Source: Chryseobacterium luquanense (GTDB taxonomy: Bacteria; Bacteroidota; Bacteroidia; Flavobacteriales; Weeksellaceae). Taken from it: 64,000 nucleotides of DNA. A program made the position numbers and the translations under genes. The stretch spans positions 39,624-103,623 of the forward strand of contig NZ_JAOVZV010000019.1 in the NCBI RefSeq assembly GCF_026460945.1, written 5' to 3'. Shown piece after piece: positions 35,014-42,960 of the stretch (position 1 is the stretch's first letter; every line of letters begins with the position of its first letter). Below the pieces are notes generated by a model. That model saw only the letters and a list, made by a program, of their open reading frames with translations, was not told where the DNA came from and made no database searches.

Positions 35014-37140
35014 ATGAAACTTTGTATTGCCGAAAAACCCAGCGTTGCCAGAGATATTGCCAAAGTATTGGGCGCAACCATGCCTAAACAGGGCTATATG
35101 GAAGGAAACGGCTACTGCGTGACATGGACTTTCGGACATCTTTGCACCCTTAAAGAACCTCATGATTACGGTCCTCAATACAAATCTTGGAATTTGTTTT
35201 TGCTGCCGATTATTCCCACTAATTTCGGAATAAAATTAATTCCGAATCAAGGGGTTGAAAATCAGTTTAAAGTTATAGAAAGATTGGTCGCCGAATGTGA
35301 TGAGGTCATCAATTGCGGGGATGCCGGGCAGGAGGGAGAACTCATTCAGCGATGGGTTTTGCAGAAAGCAAAATGCGACAAACCCGTACAGCGTTTGTGG
35401 ATTTCATCATTGACGGAAGAAGCCATTAAAGAAGGTTTTCAGAAATTGAAACCTGCTGAAGATTACAAAAATCTTTACCTCGCAGGAAATGCAAGAGCGA
35501 TAGGAGATTGGTTGTTGGGAATCAATGCCACAAGGCTTTTTACAAAAAGATTTGGCGGAAACAAAGCCGTTTTGTCCATTGGAAGAGTGCAGACTCCTAC
35601 TTTGGCGATGCTGGTTCAGCGTCAGAAAGAAATTGATGCATTCTCCACCGAAGAATATTGGGAACTGAAAACTAAATACCGTGACGTTATTTTCAATGCT
35701 GCAATCGACCGTTTAAAAACTTTAGACCGAGCCGAAAAAGGTTTGGAATATCTGAAAGTGAATCCTTTTGAGATTATTTCATTTGAAATTAAAGAAGGAA
35801 AAGAAAAAAATCCGAGACTGTTTGATTTGACCGGACTTCAGGTTGAAGCCAACAAAAAATTCGGGTATTCTGCAGACAGCACTTTAAAATATATTCAGAG
35901 TCTTTACGAGAAAAAGCACGTGACCTATCCGCGTGTCGATACGACGTATCTATCCGAAAGTTTATATCCTAAAATCGGCGGAATTCTTCAAAGCATGGTC
36001 ATTTATAAAGATTTAATTTCGCCTTTGCTGGAACAGCCAATTCCAAAATCGAAAGCAGTTTTTGATGATGCAAAAGTGACGGATCACCACGCAATTATTC
36101 CGACCGAAATTCCGCCGACACAAAATTTAAGCAGAGAAGAAAAACTGATTTATGATTTAATTGCGAAGCGTTTTATCGCTGTTTTTTATCCTGAATGTAA
36201 AATTTCTAACACTTTGGTGGAAGCTCAGGTGGGAACAATTCCGTTTAAAACAAGTGGAAGACAGATTCTCGAGCCGGGCTGGAGAGCTGTTTATGCAAAA
36301 GATGCCAAAGAAGAACCGACCGATAAAGAAAAAGATAAGGAAGAAGAACAGACTATTCCTGAATTTAAAGTTGGAGAAACCGGACCGCACGAACCAATGA
36401 TTCATCAGGGAAAAACTTCTCCACCAAAAGCTTATACCGAAGCAACTTTACTTCGAGCTATGGAAACTGCCGGAAAGCAGGTCGACGATGAAGAACTTCG
36501 TGAAATGTTGAAGAACAACGGAATTGGTAGACCTTCAACCCGTGCTAATATTATTGAAACGCTTTTCAAAAGAAAATATATTGAAAGGAAAAAGAAAAAC
36601 TTAGTTGCGACTTCAACAGGAATTCAGCTAATCGATACGATTGAAGATGAATTATTGAAAAGCCCTGAATTGACAGGGGAGTGGGAATTGAAGCTTCGTA
36701 AAATAGAGAGTGGTGAATATGAAGCCAATCAGTTCAAAGATGAATTGATTCAAATGATCAGAGAACTCACCAAAAAAGTCGTCGACGGAAAAGCGAAAGT
36801 CTTCACCTTGCATGAAGAAAAAGAAGAGGTTAAAGAAAAGAAAAAACGTGAACCTGCCGTAAAAAAAGAGCTGCAGTCCTGGGAAGAAACAAAATGTCCG
36901 AAATGCAAAGCATACCATCTGATGAAAGGAAAAACCGCAGTCGGATGTTCCGATTTTAAAAACTGCGGATTTAAAGTTTCATTTGATATTTTTGGCAAAA
37001 AGCTTTCCGATAAACAATTAATGGATTTAGTTTTAAAAGGAAAAACTTCAAAGTTAAAAGGCTTCACCACACATCCGGAAAGTTTAAGCGAAGGAATAAT
37101 CTCATTATCTCCTGAATTTATAATTCATTTGAATTCATAA
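35014..37140 (+). CDS. topB: DNA topoisomerase III (type IA)
   Basis: 708 residues, longer than E. coli TopB (653). The Toprim domain has Glu7 in CIAEKPSVARDIAKVLG and D103 to E107 in CGDAGQEGEL. The catalytic Tyr is Y305 in VTYPRVDT, with DHHAIIPT near 350. A Lys/Glu-rich stretch (about 590-625) leads to a C-terminal zinc-ribbon-like domain with CPKC, then GCSDFKNCGF. It relaxes and decatenates single-stranded DNA crossings during replication and recombination. A TAAATTTG promoter element lies at 34950-34957. Confidence 0.94.
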   Translation: MKLCIAEKPSVARDIAKVLGATMPKQGYMEGNGYCVTWTFGHLCTLKEPHDYGPQYKSWNLFLLPIIPTNFGIKLIPNQGVENQFKVIERLVAECDEVINCGDAGQEGELIQRWVLQKAKCDKPVQRLWISSLTEEAIKEGFQKLKPAEDYKNLYLAGNARAIGDWLLGINATRLFTKRFGGNKAVLSIGRVQTPTLAMLVQRQKEIDAFSTEEYWELKTKYRDVIFNAAIDRLKTLDRAEKGLEYLKVNPFEIISFEIKEGKEKNPRLFDLTGLQVEANKKFGYSADSTLKYIQSLYEKKHVTYPRVDTTYLSESLYPKIGGILQSMVIYKDLISPLLEQPIPKSKAVFDDAKVTDHHAIIPTEIPPTQNLSREEKLIYDLIAKRFIAVFYPECKISNTLVEAQVGTIPFKTSGRQILEPGWRAVYAKDAKEEPTDKEKDKEEEQTIPEFKVGETGPHEPMIHQGKTSPPKAYTEATLLRAMETAGKQVDDEELREMLKNNGIGRPSTRANIIETLFKRKYIERKKKNLVATSTGIQLIDTIEDELLKSPELTGEWELKLRKIESGEYEANQFKDELIQMIRELTKKVVDGKAKVFTLHEEKEEVKEKKKREPAVKKELQSWEETKCPKCKAYHLMKGKTAVGCSDFKNCGFKVSFDIFGKKLSDKQLMDLVLKGKTSKLKGFTTHPESLSEGIISLSPEFIIHLNS

Positions 37141-37159
37141 TCAATTGATTAATATACCA

Positions 37160-37228
37160 TTTGTCATTTCGAAGGAATTTAGTTTATTTATTGGATTTTT
37201 ACAGTTGGGATTCCGTCGGAATGACAAA
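37160..37228. repeat. Palindromic intergenic repeat (family B/C type)
   Basis: TTTGTCATTTCGAAGGAAT and ATTCCGTCGGAATGACAAA form an inverted pair (17 of 19) around a 31-nt loop, in the convergent gap between topB and the helix-hairpin-helix gene. The outer word TTTGTCAT...ATGACAAA is shared with the repeats at 52.5-53.4 kb and 62.63 kb. Confidence 0.8.
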
Positions 37229-37261
37229 AAATATGATAATTTAATCATTAAATTTTAATCA

Positions 37262-38569
37262 TTACTTCAAATAAAGTCTCATTCTCGCTTCATACTCGGG
37301 CTTGGTTTTCAAAAATTTCCAAATTTTCTTATCATCGGGATTACTGATTCTGTAATAAATAATTTTATCAGCAGAATATTTAAAATAAGGATGATTTTTC
37401 AGCCATTCTTCGGGAGCGTCTACCAAAGTGTGTCGTTCAACGTTCGAATTGTCGAGTGGAGCAATACTTAATAATTTCTGAACCAATTCTTTGTCAATAT
37501 TGTAGGTTTCGAGAATCTGATTTTTCGTCATAAATCCGCCCAGTTTTTTTCTGAAACCAATCATTGAACCTGCACTTTTTTCGTCCAAGCCAAATTCTAA
37601 TAGCTGTTTGAATGTAACAGAATTCATATCTGTTTTTGAGAAATCTGTTTTTTCCTGTTTAAACTCGGGCTTCTTATCATTAGAATTTTTTGCCATTGTG
37701 GAAGCATTGAGTTTGATGTAAGGTTTTAATTCTTCAAACTTTTCTGCTGAAATGACAAAGCAATTTTTAATATCATCTAAAGTTTTAAAGCTTCCTTTCA
37801 AATTTCTATCACGGTAATTTACAATCACAGTCGCCTGTTTTTCAGAAAATCCCAAAGCCATCCAACCGTTCACATCCAGGGTATTCGGATCAAAAGAAGT
37901 TTGTGGAGTTTTAAATTTAAAAGATTTTGATTTTCCTGCATAAGCATCAAAATTGGCAGGAGTTTTTGCAGGTAAAATAAGATAGGGTTCAAGTTTCGCA
38001 TAGTTTTCTTCATTGATAATAAAGCACTCTTTAAACTTTTCTTTGCTCACAAAACTTCCACCGAGATAACTTTTGTATTTCAAAATGGCGGCAGATTGTT
38101 TCTCAGAAAATCCCATATTTTCCCAATCAGATTGTGAAAGCTTATCCGGATTAAATTTTCTTGTGATGTTTAAAGTTTTCTTTTCATAATTTTTAAATCC
38201 AGAATTTCCTTTTGCTTCAGAATTGGTTTCAGGAAGTAAGATTAATGTTTGAAGTTGAGCGAATTTTTCCTCAGAAACCGCATAACATTTTTTGAATTGC
38301 TCTTTGGAAAGAAATTTTCCACCGACAATTTTCTTATATTTTAAAATCGTTACCGTTTGCTTTTCAGAAAAGCCGAGCTTTTGCCATTGGTTTTCGTCTA
38401 AATCATTCGGATCGAACTCAGACAGGGATTCAGTTGGTAAATCTTCGGAGATAAAAGTAAGTTCGGGAAATTTTTCGTCGCCTTTTTCTGTATAATTTTG
38501 AAAGATACTGAGTGCAAGAAACAGTATTCCCAAAACTGCTATCTTTTGATAGTAATTTTTTTTCATCAT
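37262..38569 (-). CDS. Exported protein with four ComEA-like helix-hairpin-helix repeats
   Basis: 435 residues from the ATG at 38569; the longer frame starts upstream of the hydrophobic segment and is unlikely. An N-terminal membrane segment (LGILFLALSIF) anchors or exports it. Four repeated HhH units follow, each with a FDPNxL...W..LGFSEKQ block and an ILxYK..xGGxF.SKExFKxC motif; the last has GLDEKSAGSMIGFRKKLGG. ComEA-type HhH units bind DNA, so surface or periplasmic DNA binding for uptake is a fair inference. The C-terminal 60 residues are of another type (YFKYSADKIIYYR). Confidence 0.8.
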   Translation of the reverse strand: MMKKNYYQKIAVLGILFLALSIFQNYTEKGDEKFPELTFISEDLPTESLSEFDPNDLDENQWQKLGFSEKQTVTILKYKKIVGGKFLSKEQFKKCYAVSEEKFAQLQTLILLPETNSEAKGNSGFKNYEKKTLNITRKFNPDKLSQSDWENMGFSEKQSAAILKYKSYLGGSFVSKEKFKECFIINEENYAKLEPYLILPAKTPANFDAYAGKSKSFKFKTPQTSFDPNTLDVNGWMALGFSEKQATVIVNYRDRNLKGSFKTLDDIKNCFVISAEKFEELKPYIKLNASTMAKNSNDKKPEFKQEKTDFSKTDMNSVTFKQLLEFGLDEKSAGSMIGFRKKLGGFMTKNQILETYNIDKELVQKLLSIAPLDNSNVERHTLVDAPEEWLKNHPYFKYSADKIIYYRISNPDDKKIWKFLKTKPEYEARMRLYLK

Positions 38570-38816
38570 TTGTATTTTATGTTTTTGAAATAATTTTAAT
38601 TTCTCAAAATCATCATACAATAAAGATATGAATTAATTTAATTCACTACTTAATAAAATGAAAAAAAAATAACAATTAAATATCTGTTTATTAGATTGTT
38701 GCAGTCTCAGCTTGGTATTGGGATAAATGGTGATCTAAATGATTTTCAGATAAAAGAACTTAATCGTCAATTACATAACGGCTCAGAAATTAATTTAATA
38801 GAAAAAATAAAAAAAA

Positions 38817-38987
38817 TTAAGATGTACTTTTTCTGTTAGTGAAAATTTGTACAATTGAACCTAAAAAGATTCCGATTACTGCACTCAATAAGAATGTATT
38901 AATCTTAAAAACTACGCCCAAAATAATCATGATCAATGCGATTCCGGCCATAATCATGCTTTGTTTCATGCTTTTAAATTTAAACAT
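38817..38987 (-). CDS. Small membrane protein (56 aa) behind the MerR gene
   Basis: ATG at 38987, stop TAA at 38817-38819. The peptide begins MFKFKSMKQSMIMAGIAL, has two hydrophobic helices (about 11-28 and 31-49, with FLLSAVIGIFLGSIV) and ends in a basic tail (TNRKSTS). It starts 14 bp past the MerR stop on the same strand, so it is most likely co-transcribed. I do not recognise the family. Codon 7 is an alternative ATG. The plus-strand frame over the same bases is its shadow. Confidence 0.6.
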   Translation of the reverse strand: MFKFKSMKQSMIMAGIALIMIILGVVFKINTFLLSAVIGIFLGSIVQIFTNRKSTS

Positions 38988-39000
38988 TTTAAAATGTATT

Positions 39001-39345
39001 TTATTCAGAATCCTTTTCTACTAAAGATTCTTTCAGTTTTAATAATTCAGCTTTTACAAATTCTAATCGGTCGATTAAAGTAACAGTTTCCGAAATTTTT
39101 GAGTTGGTGGTCAACGCAATTCTCGCTCCGTCAAGGGTATACCCTTTTTCTTTTACCAAATGATAAATGATTTTCAGGTTCTTAATATCTTCAGGAGTAA
39201 AATAGCGGTTTCCTTTTTTGTTTTTTTTAGGCTTGATAATCGGGAATTCTTGTTCCCAATATCGTATCAATGAAGCGTTTACGTCGAAAGCTTTTGCAAC
39301 TTCGCCAATTGAATAATACAGTTTGTCGGGTAAATTTGTCTTCAT
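39001..39345 (-). CDS. MerR-family transcriptional regulator
   Basis: 114 residues. The winged helix-turn-helix (about 10-80) begins YYSIGEVAKAFDVNASLIRYWE and continues KPKKNKKGNRYFTPEDIKNL. A short helical coiled-coil tail (85-114) for dimerisation follows, without a Cys-rich metal site. This short form is common in Bacteroidota; the effector is unknown. A TATCTTTG promoter element lies 18 bp before the ATG. It is followed by the small membrane protein gene. Confidence 0.88.
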   Translation of the reverse strand: MKTNLPDKLYYSIGEVAKAFDVNASLIRYWEQEFPIIKPKKNKKGNRYFTPEDIKNLKIIYHLVKEKGYTLDGARIALTTNSKISETVTLIDRLEFVKAELLKLKESLVEKDSE

Positions 39346-39362
39346 TTTAAATCCTGAAAATT

Positions 39363-39370
39363 CAAAGATA
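39363..39370 (-). promoter_or_regulatory. merR promoter -7 element
   Basis: TATCTTTG on the minus strand, 17 bp before the ATG at 39345, giving a very short leader. Confidence 0.45.
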
Positions 39371-39426
39371 AATATTTTTTAAACTACACAGCAAATCGTA
39401 AATTGTAAACTTTAAATTTTAGAAGA

Positions 39427-40320
39427 ATGAAAAATATATGGAGTCTGGGTTTAGTTGGTTTGGTTTTAGCATTACAGAGTTGCAAATCAACAAATTATAC
39501 TACTATGTTTTATGAAAATACAGAACCGAAATTAGTTTCAGATAAATTTAAATTTACAGAAGGTCCTGCAACAGATCAATCAGGAAATGTTTATTTTACC
39601 GATCAGCCGAACGATAAAATTTATGTTTGGGACTGGAAAACAGACAAAATTTCAGTTTTTTTAGATAAAACAGGTCGTGCAAACGGAACTTATTTTGACA
39701 AACAAGACAATTTAATTACCTGTTCGGATAATAAAGGAGAAATTTGGAAAATCTCAAAAGATAAATCAATCGAAGTTTTGTCTAAAGGTTTTGAAGGAAA
39801 AAGACTAAATGGACCAAACGATTTATGGTTAGACAAAAATGGGGGAATTTATTTTACTGATCCTTTATATAAAAGAGATTACTGGGAAGATTTTAAAGTA
39901 GAAATTCCTGAAAAAAATCTGTATTATCGAAATAAAAACGGAAAAATCTCAAAGCTTGAAACTTTTGTTCAACCGAATGGAATTATCGGAAGTACAAAGT
40001 ATAAAAAATTATATGTTTCAGATATTGATGCCGGAAAAACCTATGTTTATGATATTTTAGGCGAAGGAAAATTGTCTGAGAAAAAATTATTCTGTGAAAT
40101 GGGTTCAGACGGAATGACTTTGGACCAAGAAGAAAATCTCTATTTAACAGGAGATGGAGTAACGGTTTTCAATTCTAAAGGTGAAAAAATTCATCACATC
40201 AAAATCCCGGAAGATTGGACTGGAAATGTGACTTTTGGTGGCGAAAAAAATAACATTCTTTTTATTACTGCCTCAAAATCTGTCTACACTTTGCCAACAA
40301 AAACATCGGCTTTAAAATAG
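39427..40320 (+). CDS. SMP-30/gluconolactonase-like lipoprotein
   Basis: 297 residues. Signal with lipobox ALQSC (C19). A six-bladed propeller follows, with FTEGPATDQSGNVYFTDQ, NGTYFDKQDNLITCSDNKGE, RLNGPNDLWLDKNGGIYFTDP, VQPNGIIGS and GSDGMTLDQEENLYLTGDG. The Glu of TEGP, Asn of PND and Asp of SDG are the metal ligands known in SMP-30/gluconolactonases. It probably hydrolyses a sugar lactone at the cell envelope. The gene stands alone. Confidence 0.88.
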   Translation: MKNIWSLGLVGLVLALQSCKSTNYTTMFYENTEPKLVSDKFKFTEGPATDQSGNVYFTDQPNDKIYVWDWKTDKISVFLDKTGRANGTYFDKQDNLITCSDNKGEIWKISKDKSIEVLSKGFEGKRLNGPNDLWLDKNGGIYFTDPLYKRDYWEDFKVEIPEKNLYYRNKNGKISKLETFVQPNGIIGSTKYKKLYVSDIDAGKTYVYDILGEGKLSEKKLFCEMGSDGMTLDQEENLYLTGDGVTVFNSKGEKIHHIKIPEDWTGNVTFGGEKNNILFITASKSVYTLPTKTSALK

Positions 40321-40322
40321 AT

Positions 40323-40383
40323 TTAGGATAAGGATGAGGTTTAGCGAAACATTCTGTCAAACTAAACCTCAGTCTTAATCTAA
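40323..40383. terminator. Bidirectional hairpin terminator
   Basis: TTAGGATAAGGATGAGGTTT and AAACCTCAGTCTTAATCTAA pair over about 22 bp with three mismatches; it sits exactly between convergent stops at 40320 and 40380. Confidence 0.75.
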
Positions 40384-41684
40384 TAAGCTACCTCCATTTT
40401 TACCTTTTTACCTTTTAGTTTTTCAGTGCTTAATTTTTTAAGTAATTCTCTTACTTTAGATCTTGAAACGGCAACATAAGACGTCGTATCTTTTACTTCA
40501 ATAAGACCTAAATCTTCTTTTTGCAGTTCACCTTTCTTGATTAAATATCCAACGATATCTACTTTATTCACTTTATCTTTTTTTCCGGCACTGATGTAAA
40601 TCGTTTGAAATGGCGGATTGGCAGGAACTTTTGAAAATTCTTTAACAGATTCTTCAGGTGTATCTTTTTTAATGAAAGGAAATTTTTCATCTTCTGTCAT
40701 CACAATATAGGCGAAACCTTTCGCATTCATTCTTGCAGTACGACCGTTTCTGTGAATGAAAGCATCTTCTGTTGTCGGCAACTGATAATGCACAATAGAT
40801 TCTACTTCCGGAACGTCTAAACCTCTTGCCGCTAAATCTGTAGTAATTAAAACTCTCGCTGTATCATTTCTGAATTTCAGCAAAGCACGTTCTCGTTCAT
40901 CCTGTTCCATCCCGCCGTGGAAAGTTTCTCTGGCAATTCCTTTATCTAAAAGCAAATCAGCAATACGGTCAACAGTTTCTCTGTGATTACAGAAAATCAG
41001 CGTTCTTTTATTCCCGATTTTACAAATAAGATGAAATAAAGTATCAAGTTTTTCCTCAGAAAGCGTCATTACTTTTCTCAGCTGAATATCAGGCTTGTGT
41101 TCTAGTTTTAAGAAATCAACGAGTTTTTCGTTTTTTAATCCAGTAAACTTTGGAATTTCGTTCATGGAAGTTGCGGAAGTAAGAATTCTTTGATAAAGAT
41201 TGTACATATTTTCGATAATGTATTCCATATCATCATGAAAACCAAATTCTAATGCTTTATCAAATTCATCAAGTACAAGATTTTTAATTGTTTTAACGTC
41301 GAGATTTTTATTTCTCATGTGATAAGCAACTCTTCCCGGTGTTCCGATCAGTACAGCAGGAGCTTCCTTGAGATTATTCATTTCAATCTTTTTATCGTGA
41401 CCACCGTAGCAAACCGTCACCTTAAAATCTGTTCCCATCGATTTGAAAACCTGTTCAATCTGCAATGCCAATTCTCTCGCCGGAACCAAAATTAAGGCCT
41501 GAATTCCTGTAGATTCTTTCTTTAAATTTCTTAGAACCGGAAAAAGAAAAGCAAGTGTCTTCCCAGATCCTGTAGGTGAAAGCAATACAACATCTGTATT
41601 GTTTTCAGTAGTTTTGTATGTAGATTTCTGCATTTGATTCATATCCTGAATCTGCAGTTTTTGATAGATAGCTTCTAATTCCAT
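40380..41684 (-). CDS. DExD-box RNA helicase with DbpA-type RNA-binding domain
   Basis: 434 residues. Motif I SPTGSGKT (36-43), Ia PARELALQ, Ib GTPGR, motif II DEFD at 139-142 (Phe in place of the usual Ala of DEAD), motif III SAT, motif VI HRNGRTAR. The C-terminal 75 residues (TIYISAGKKDKVNKVDIVGYL...SYVAVSRSKVRELL) are a DbpA/CsdA-type RNA-binding domain, which in DbpA recognises 23S rRNA helix 92. A role in large-subunit assembly is likely. The N-terminus lacks the usual Q-motif Phe extension. Confidence 0.9.
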   Translation of the reverse strand: MELEAIYQKLQIQDMNQMQKSTYKTTENNTDVVLLSPTGSGKTLAFLFPVLRNLKKESTGIQALILVPARELALQIEQVFKSMGTDFKVTVCYGGHDKKIEMNNLKEAPAVLIGTPGRVAYHMRNKNLDVKTIKNLVLDEFDKALEFGFHDDMEYIIENMYNLYQRILTSATSMNEIPKFTGLKNEKLVDFLKLEHKPDIQLRKVMTLSEEKLDTLFHLICKIGNKRTLIFCNHRETVDRIADLLLDKGIARETFHGGMEQDERERALLKFRNDTARVLITTDLAARGLDVPEVESIVHYQLPTTEDAFIHRNGRTARMNAKGFAYIVMTEDEKFPFIKKDTPEESVKEFSKVPANPPFQTIYISAGKKDKVNKVDIVGYLIKKGELQKEDLGLIEVKDTTSYVAVSRSKVRELLKKLSTEKLKGKKVKMEVAY

Positions 41685-41832
41685 TTTGCAAAGGTAAGTG
41701 AAAAGAATTTTTGTAGAAATTTTTAAATTAATTTAAAGAACTTTACATCAAAATATTTAAAGAACTAAAATAAAGTAAAAGTAAAAAGAGCAAAGTAAAA
41801 GTAATTTCAACTCTAAAACCCTAAAACCCAAT

Positions 41833-42255
41833 ATGACTCACGAGAAAAGAAAACTCATGACCGACAGTTTCAAACGCTCTGAAACTTTAAAATTTTATAA
41901 AGCCGAACTTTTAGAAGTAGAAACAGATTTCGTCTCCATTAAAATTCCAAAAATGGAAATGATGACTAGAACTGCCGGAATGTTTAATGGAGCAATGATT
42001 GCCTCTTTGGTAGATATTTCTTCAGGCTATGCTGCAGTAAGTCATTATGAACAAGATTGTTATGTCGTAACGGTTGAATTGAAAGTTAATTATCTCCGAC
42101 CTGCTATTGGCGATGCTTTAGTTTCAAAAGCGTATGTTGTAAAAGGAGGAAGTAAAATTAGTGTGATCAGAACAGAAATTTATACAGTAAATGAAGATCG
42201 TAGTTCAGAAAGTCATGTCGCAACTTCTCTCGTCACCATGATGAAAATTAAATAA
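41833..42255 (+). CDS. PaaI-family hotdog thioesterase
   Basis: 140 residues. The hotdog fold core carries GMFNGAMIASLVDISSGYAAV (the HGG-D helix with Asn in place of His), VTVELKVNYLRPAIGDALVSKA and the closing HVATSLVTMMKI. Such enzymes hydrolyse acyl-CoA thioesters in the cytoplasm. An ATG at codon 9 (41857) is an alternative start. It is followed 57 bp later by a membrane protein gene on the same strand. Confidence 0.85.
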   Translation: MTHEKRKLMTDSFKRSETLKFYKAELLEVETDFVSIKIPKMEMMTRTAGMFNGAMIASLVDISSGYAAVSHYEQDCYVVTVELKVNYLRPAIGDALVSKAYVVKGGSKISVIRTEIYTVNEDRSSESHVATSLVTMMKIK

Positions 42256-42311
42256 TCTCAATAATTATTGGAACAGCTTTTGTTAAAATCAATGCATTAA
42301 AATTAAAAACT

Positions 42312-42656
42312 ATGAATATACTTATCCGACTTTTTATCACGGCAATTGTCGCTTTTTTACTTACAAAAATTCTTCCGGGTGTTCATTTTGACGGCTTCGG
42401 TGGAGCGGTTATTTTTGCCATCGTTCTAGGAGTTTTAAACCTTATCTTGAAACCAATTTTGAGTCTTTTTGGTCTTCCGTTGACGATTATTACTTTAGGA
42501 TTTTTTGCTTTGGTCATCAATGCAATAATTATTTTAGTTGCAGATTATTTTATAGATTCTATGAAAGTTGATGGCTTTTGGTGGGCATTTATTTTCAGTA
42601 TTGCTTTATCAATAATTACTTCATTGGCGAATTCAATGTTTGCAGATAAAGATTAG
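42312..42656 (+). CDS. Phage-holin-family/DUF360-type four-TM protein
   Basis: 114 residues with four hydrophobic helices and the characteristic VLGVLNLILKPILSLFGLPLTIITLGFFALVINA block of the PF04020-type (YvlD-like) family. Despite the phage-holin name it is an ordinary inner-membrane protein of unknown role. It may be co-transcribed with the thioesterase. Confidence 0.85.
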   Translation: MNILIRLFITAIVAFLLTKILPGVHFDGFGGAVIFAIVLGVLNLILKPILSLFGLPLTIITLGFFALVINAIIILVADYFIDSMKVDGFWWAFIFSIALSIITSLANSMFADKD

Positions 42657-42686
42657 TTTTAAAAATATTATCATATTCATTATTAT

Positions 42687-42718
42687 AAAAGTGGAAACAA
42701 AAAGTTTTCACTTTTTTG
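42687..42718 (+). terminator. Terminator after the four-TM protein gene
   Basis: AAAAGTGGAAA / TTTTCACTTTTTT hairpin with a 6-nt loop and T-run, 30 bp past the stop. Confidence 0.65.
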
Positions 42719-42896
42719 TTCTTTAAGGTTAAAAAATTTCAAAAATATTATATATTTTGTGTAAATTTATTACGAAAATGATGGTGTGTTTTAGTTATTG
42801 ATAAAGAATGAGATAATGTTTTATTTTTGTGTTAAATAATTTTTAATAAATTATAAATAAATATTTATGATTATTTATTTTGTAATAAAAAAGTAT

Positions 42897-42904
42897 TATT
42901 TTTG
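42897..42904 (+). promoter_or_regulatory. Promoter -7 element of the T9SS protein gene
   Basis: TATTTTTG followed by CAAAAA, with TTG at 42880-42882, and a 56-nt leader to the ATG at 42961. The rest of the 304-bp gap is AT-rich without features beyond the terminator at 42687. Confidence 0.5.
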
Positions 42905-42960
42905 CAAAAAAAATATTTGTATTTGATTTTAATTGATTTTTAACTTTTTTCACCAAATTA

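Noticed and set aside
36652..37070. Long Phe-rich antisense frames in topB
   Set aside because: Antisense of Lys/Glu-rich codons; typical shadows.
38839..39024. 61-codon plus-strand frame opposite the small membrane protein
   Set aside because: It overlaps the MerR gene end, has no promoter, and the minus frame has better start spacing and membrane-helix pattern.
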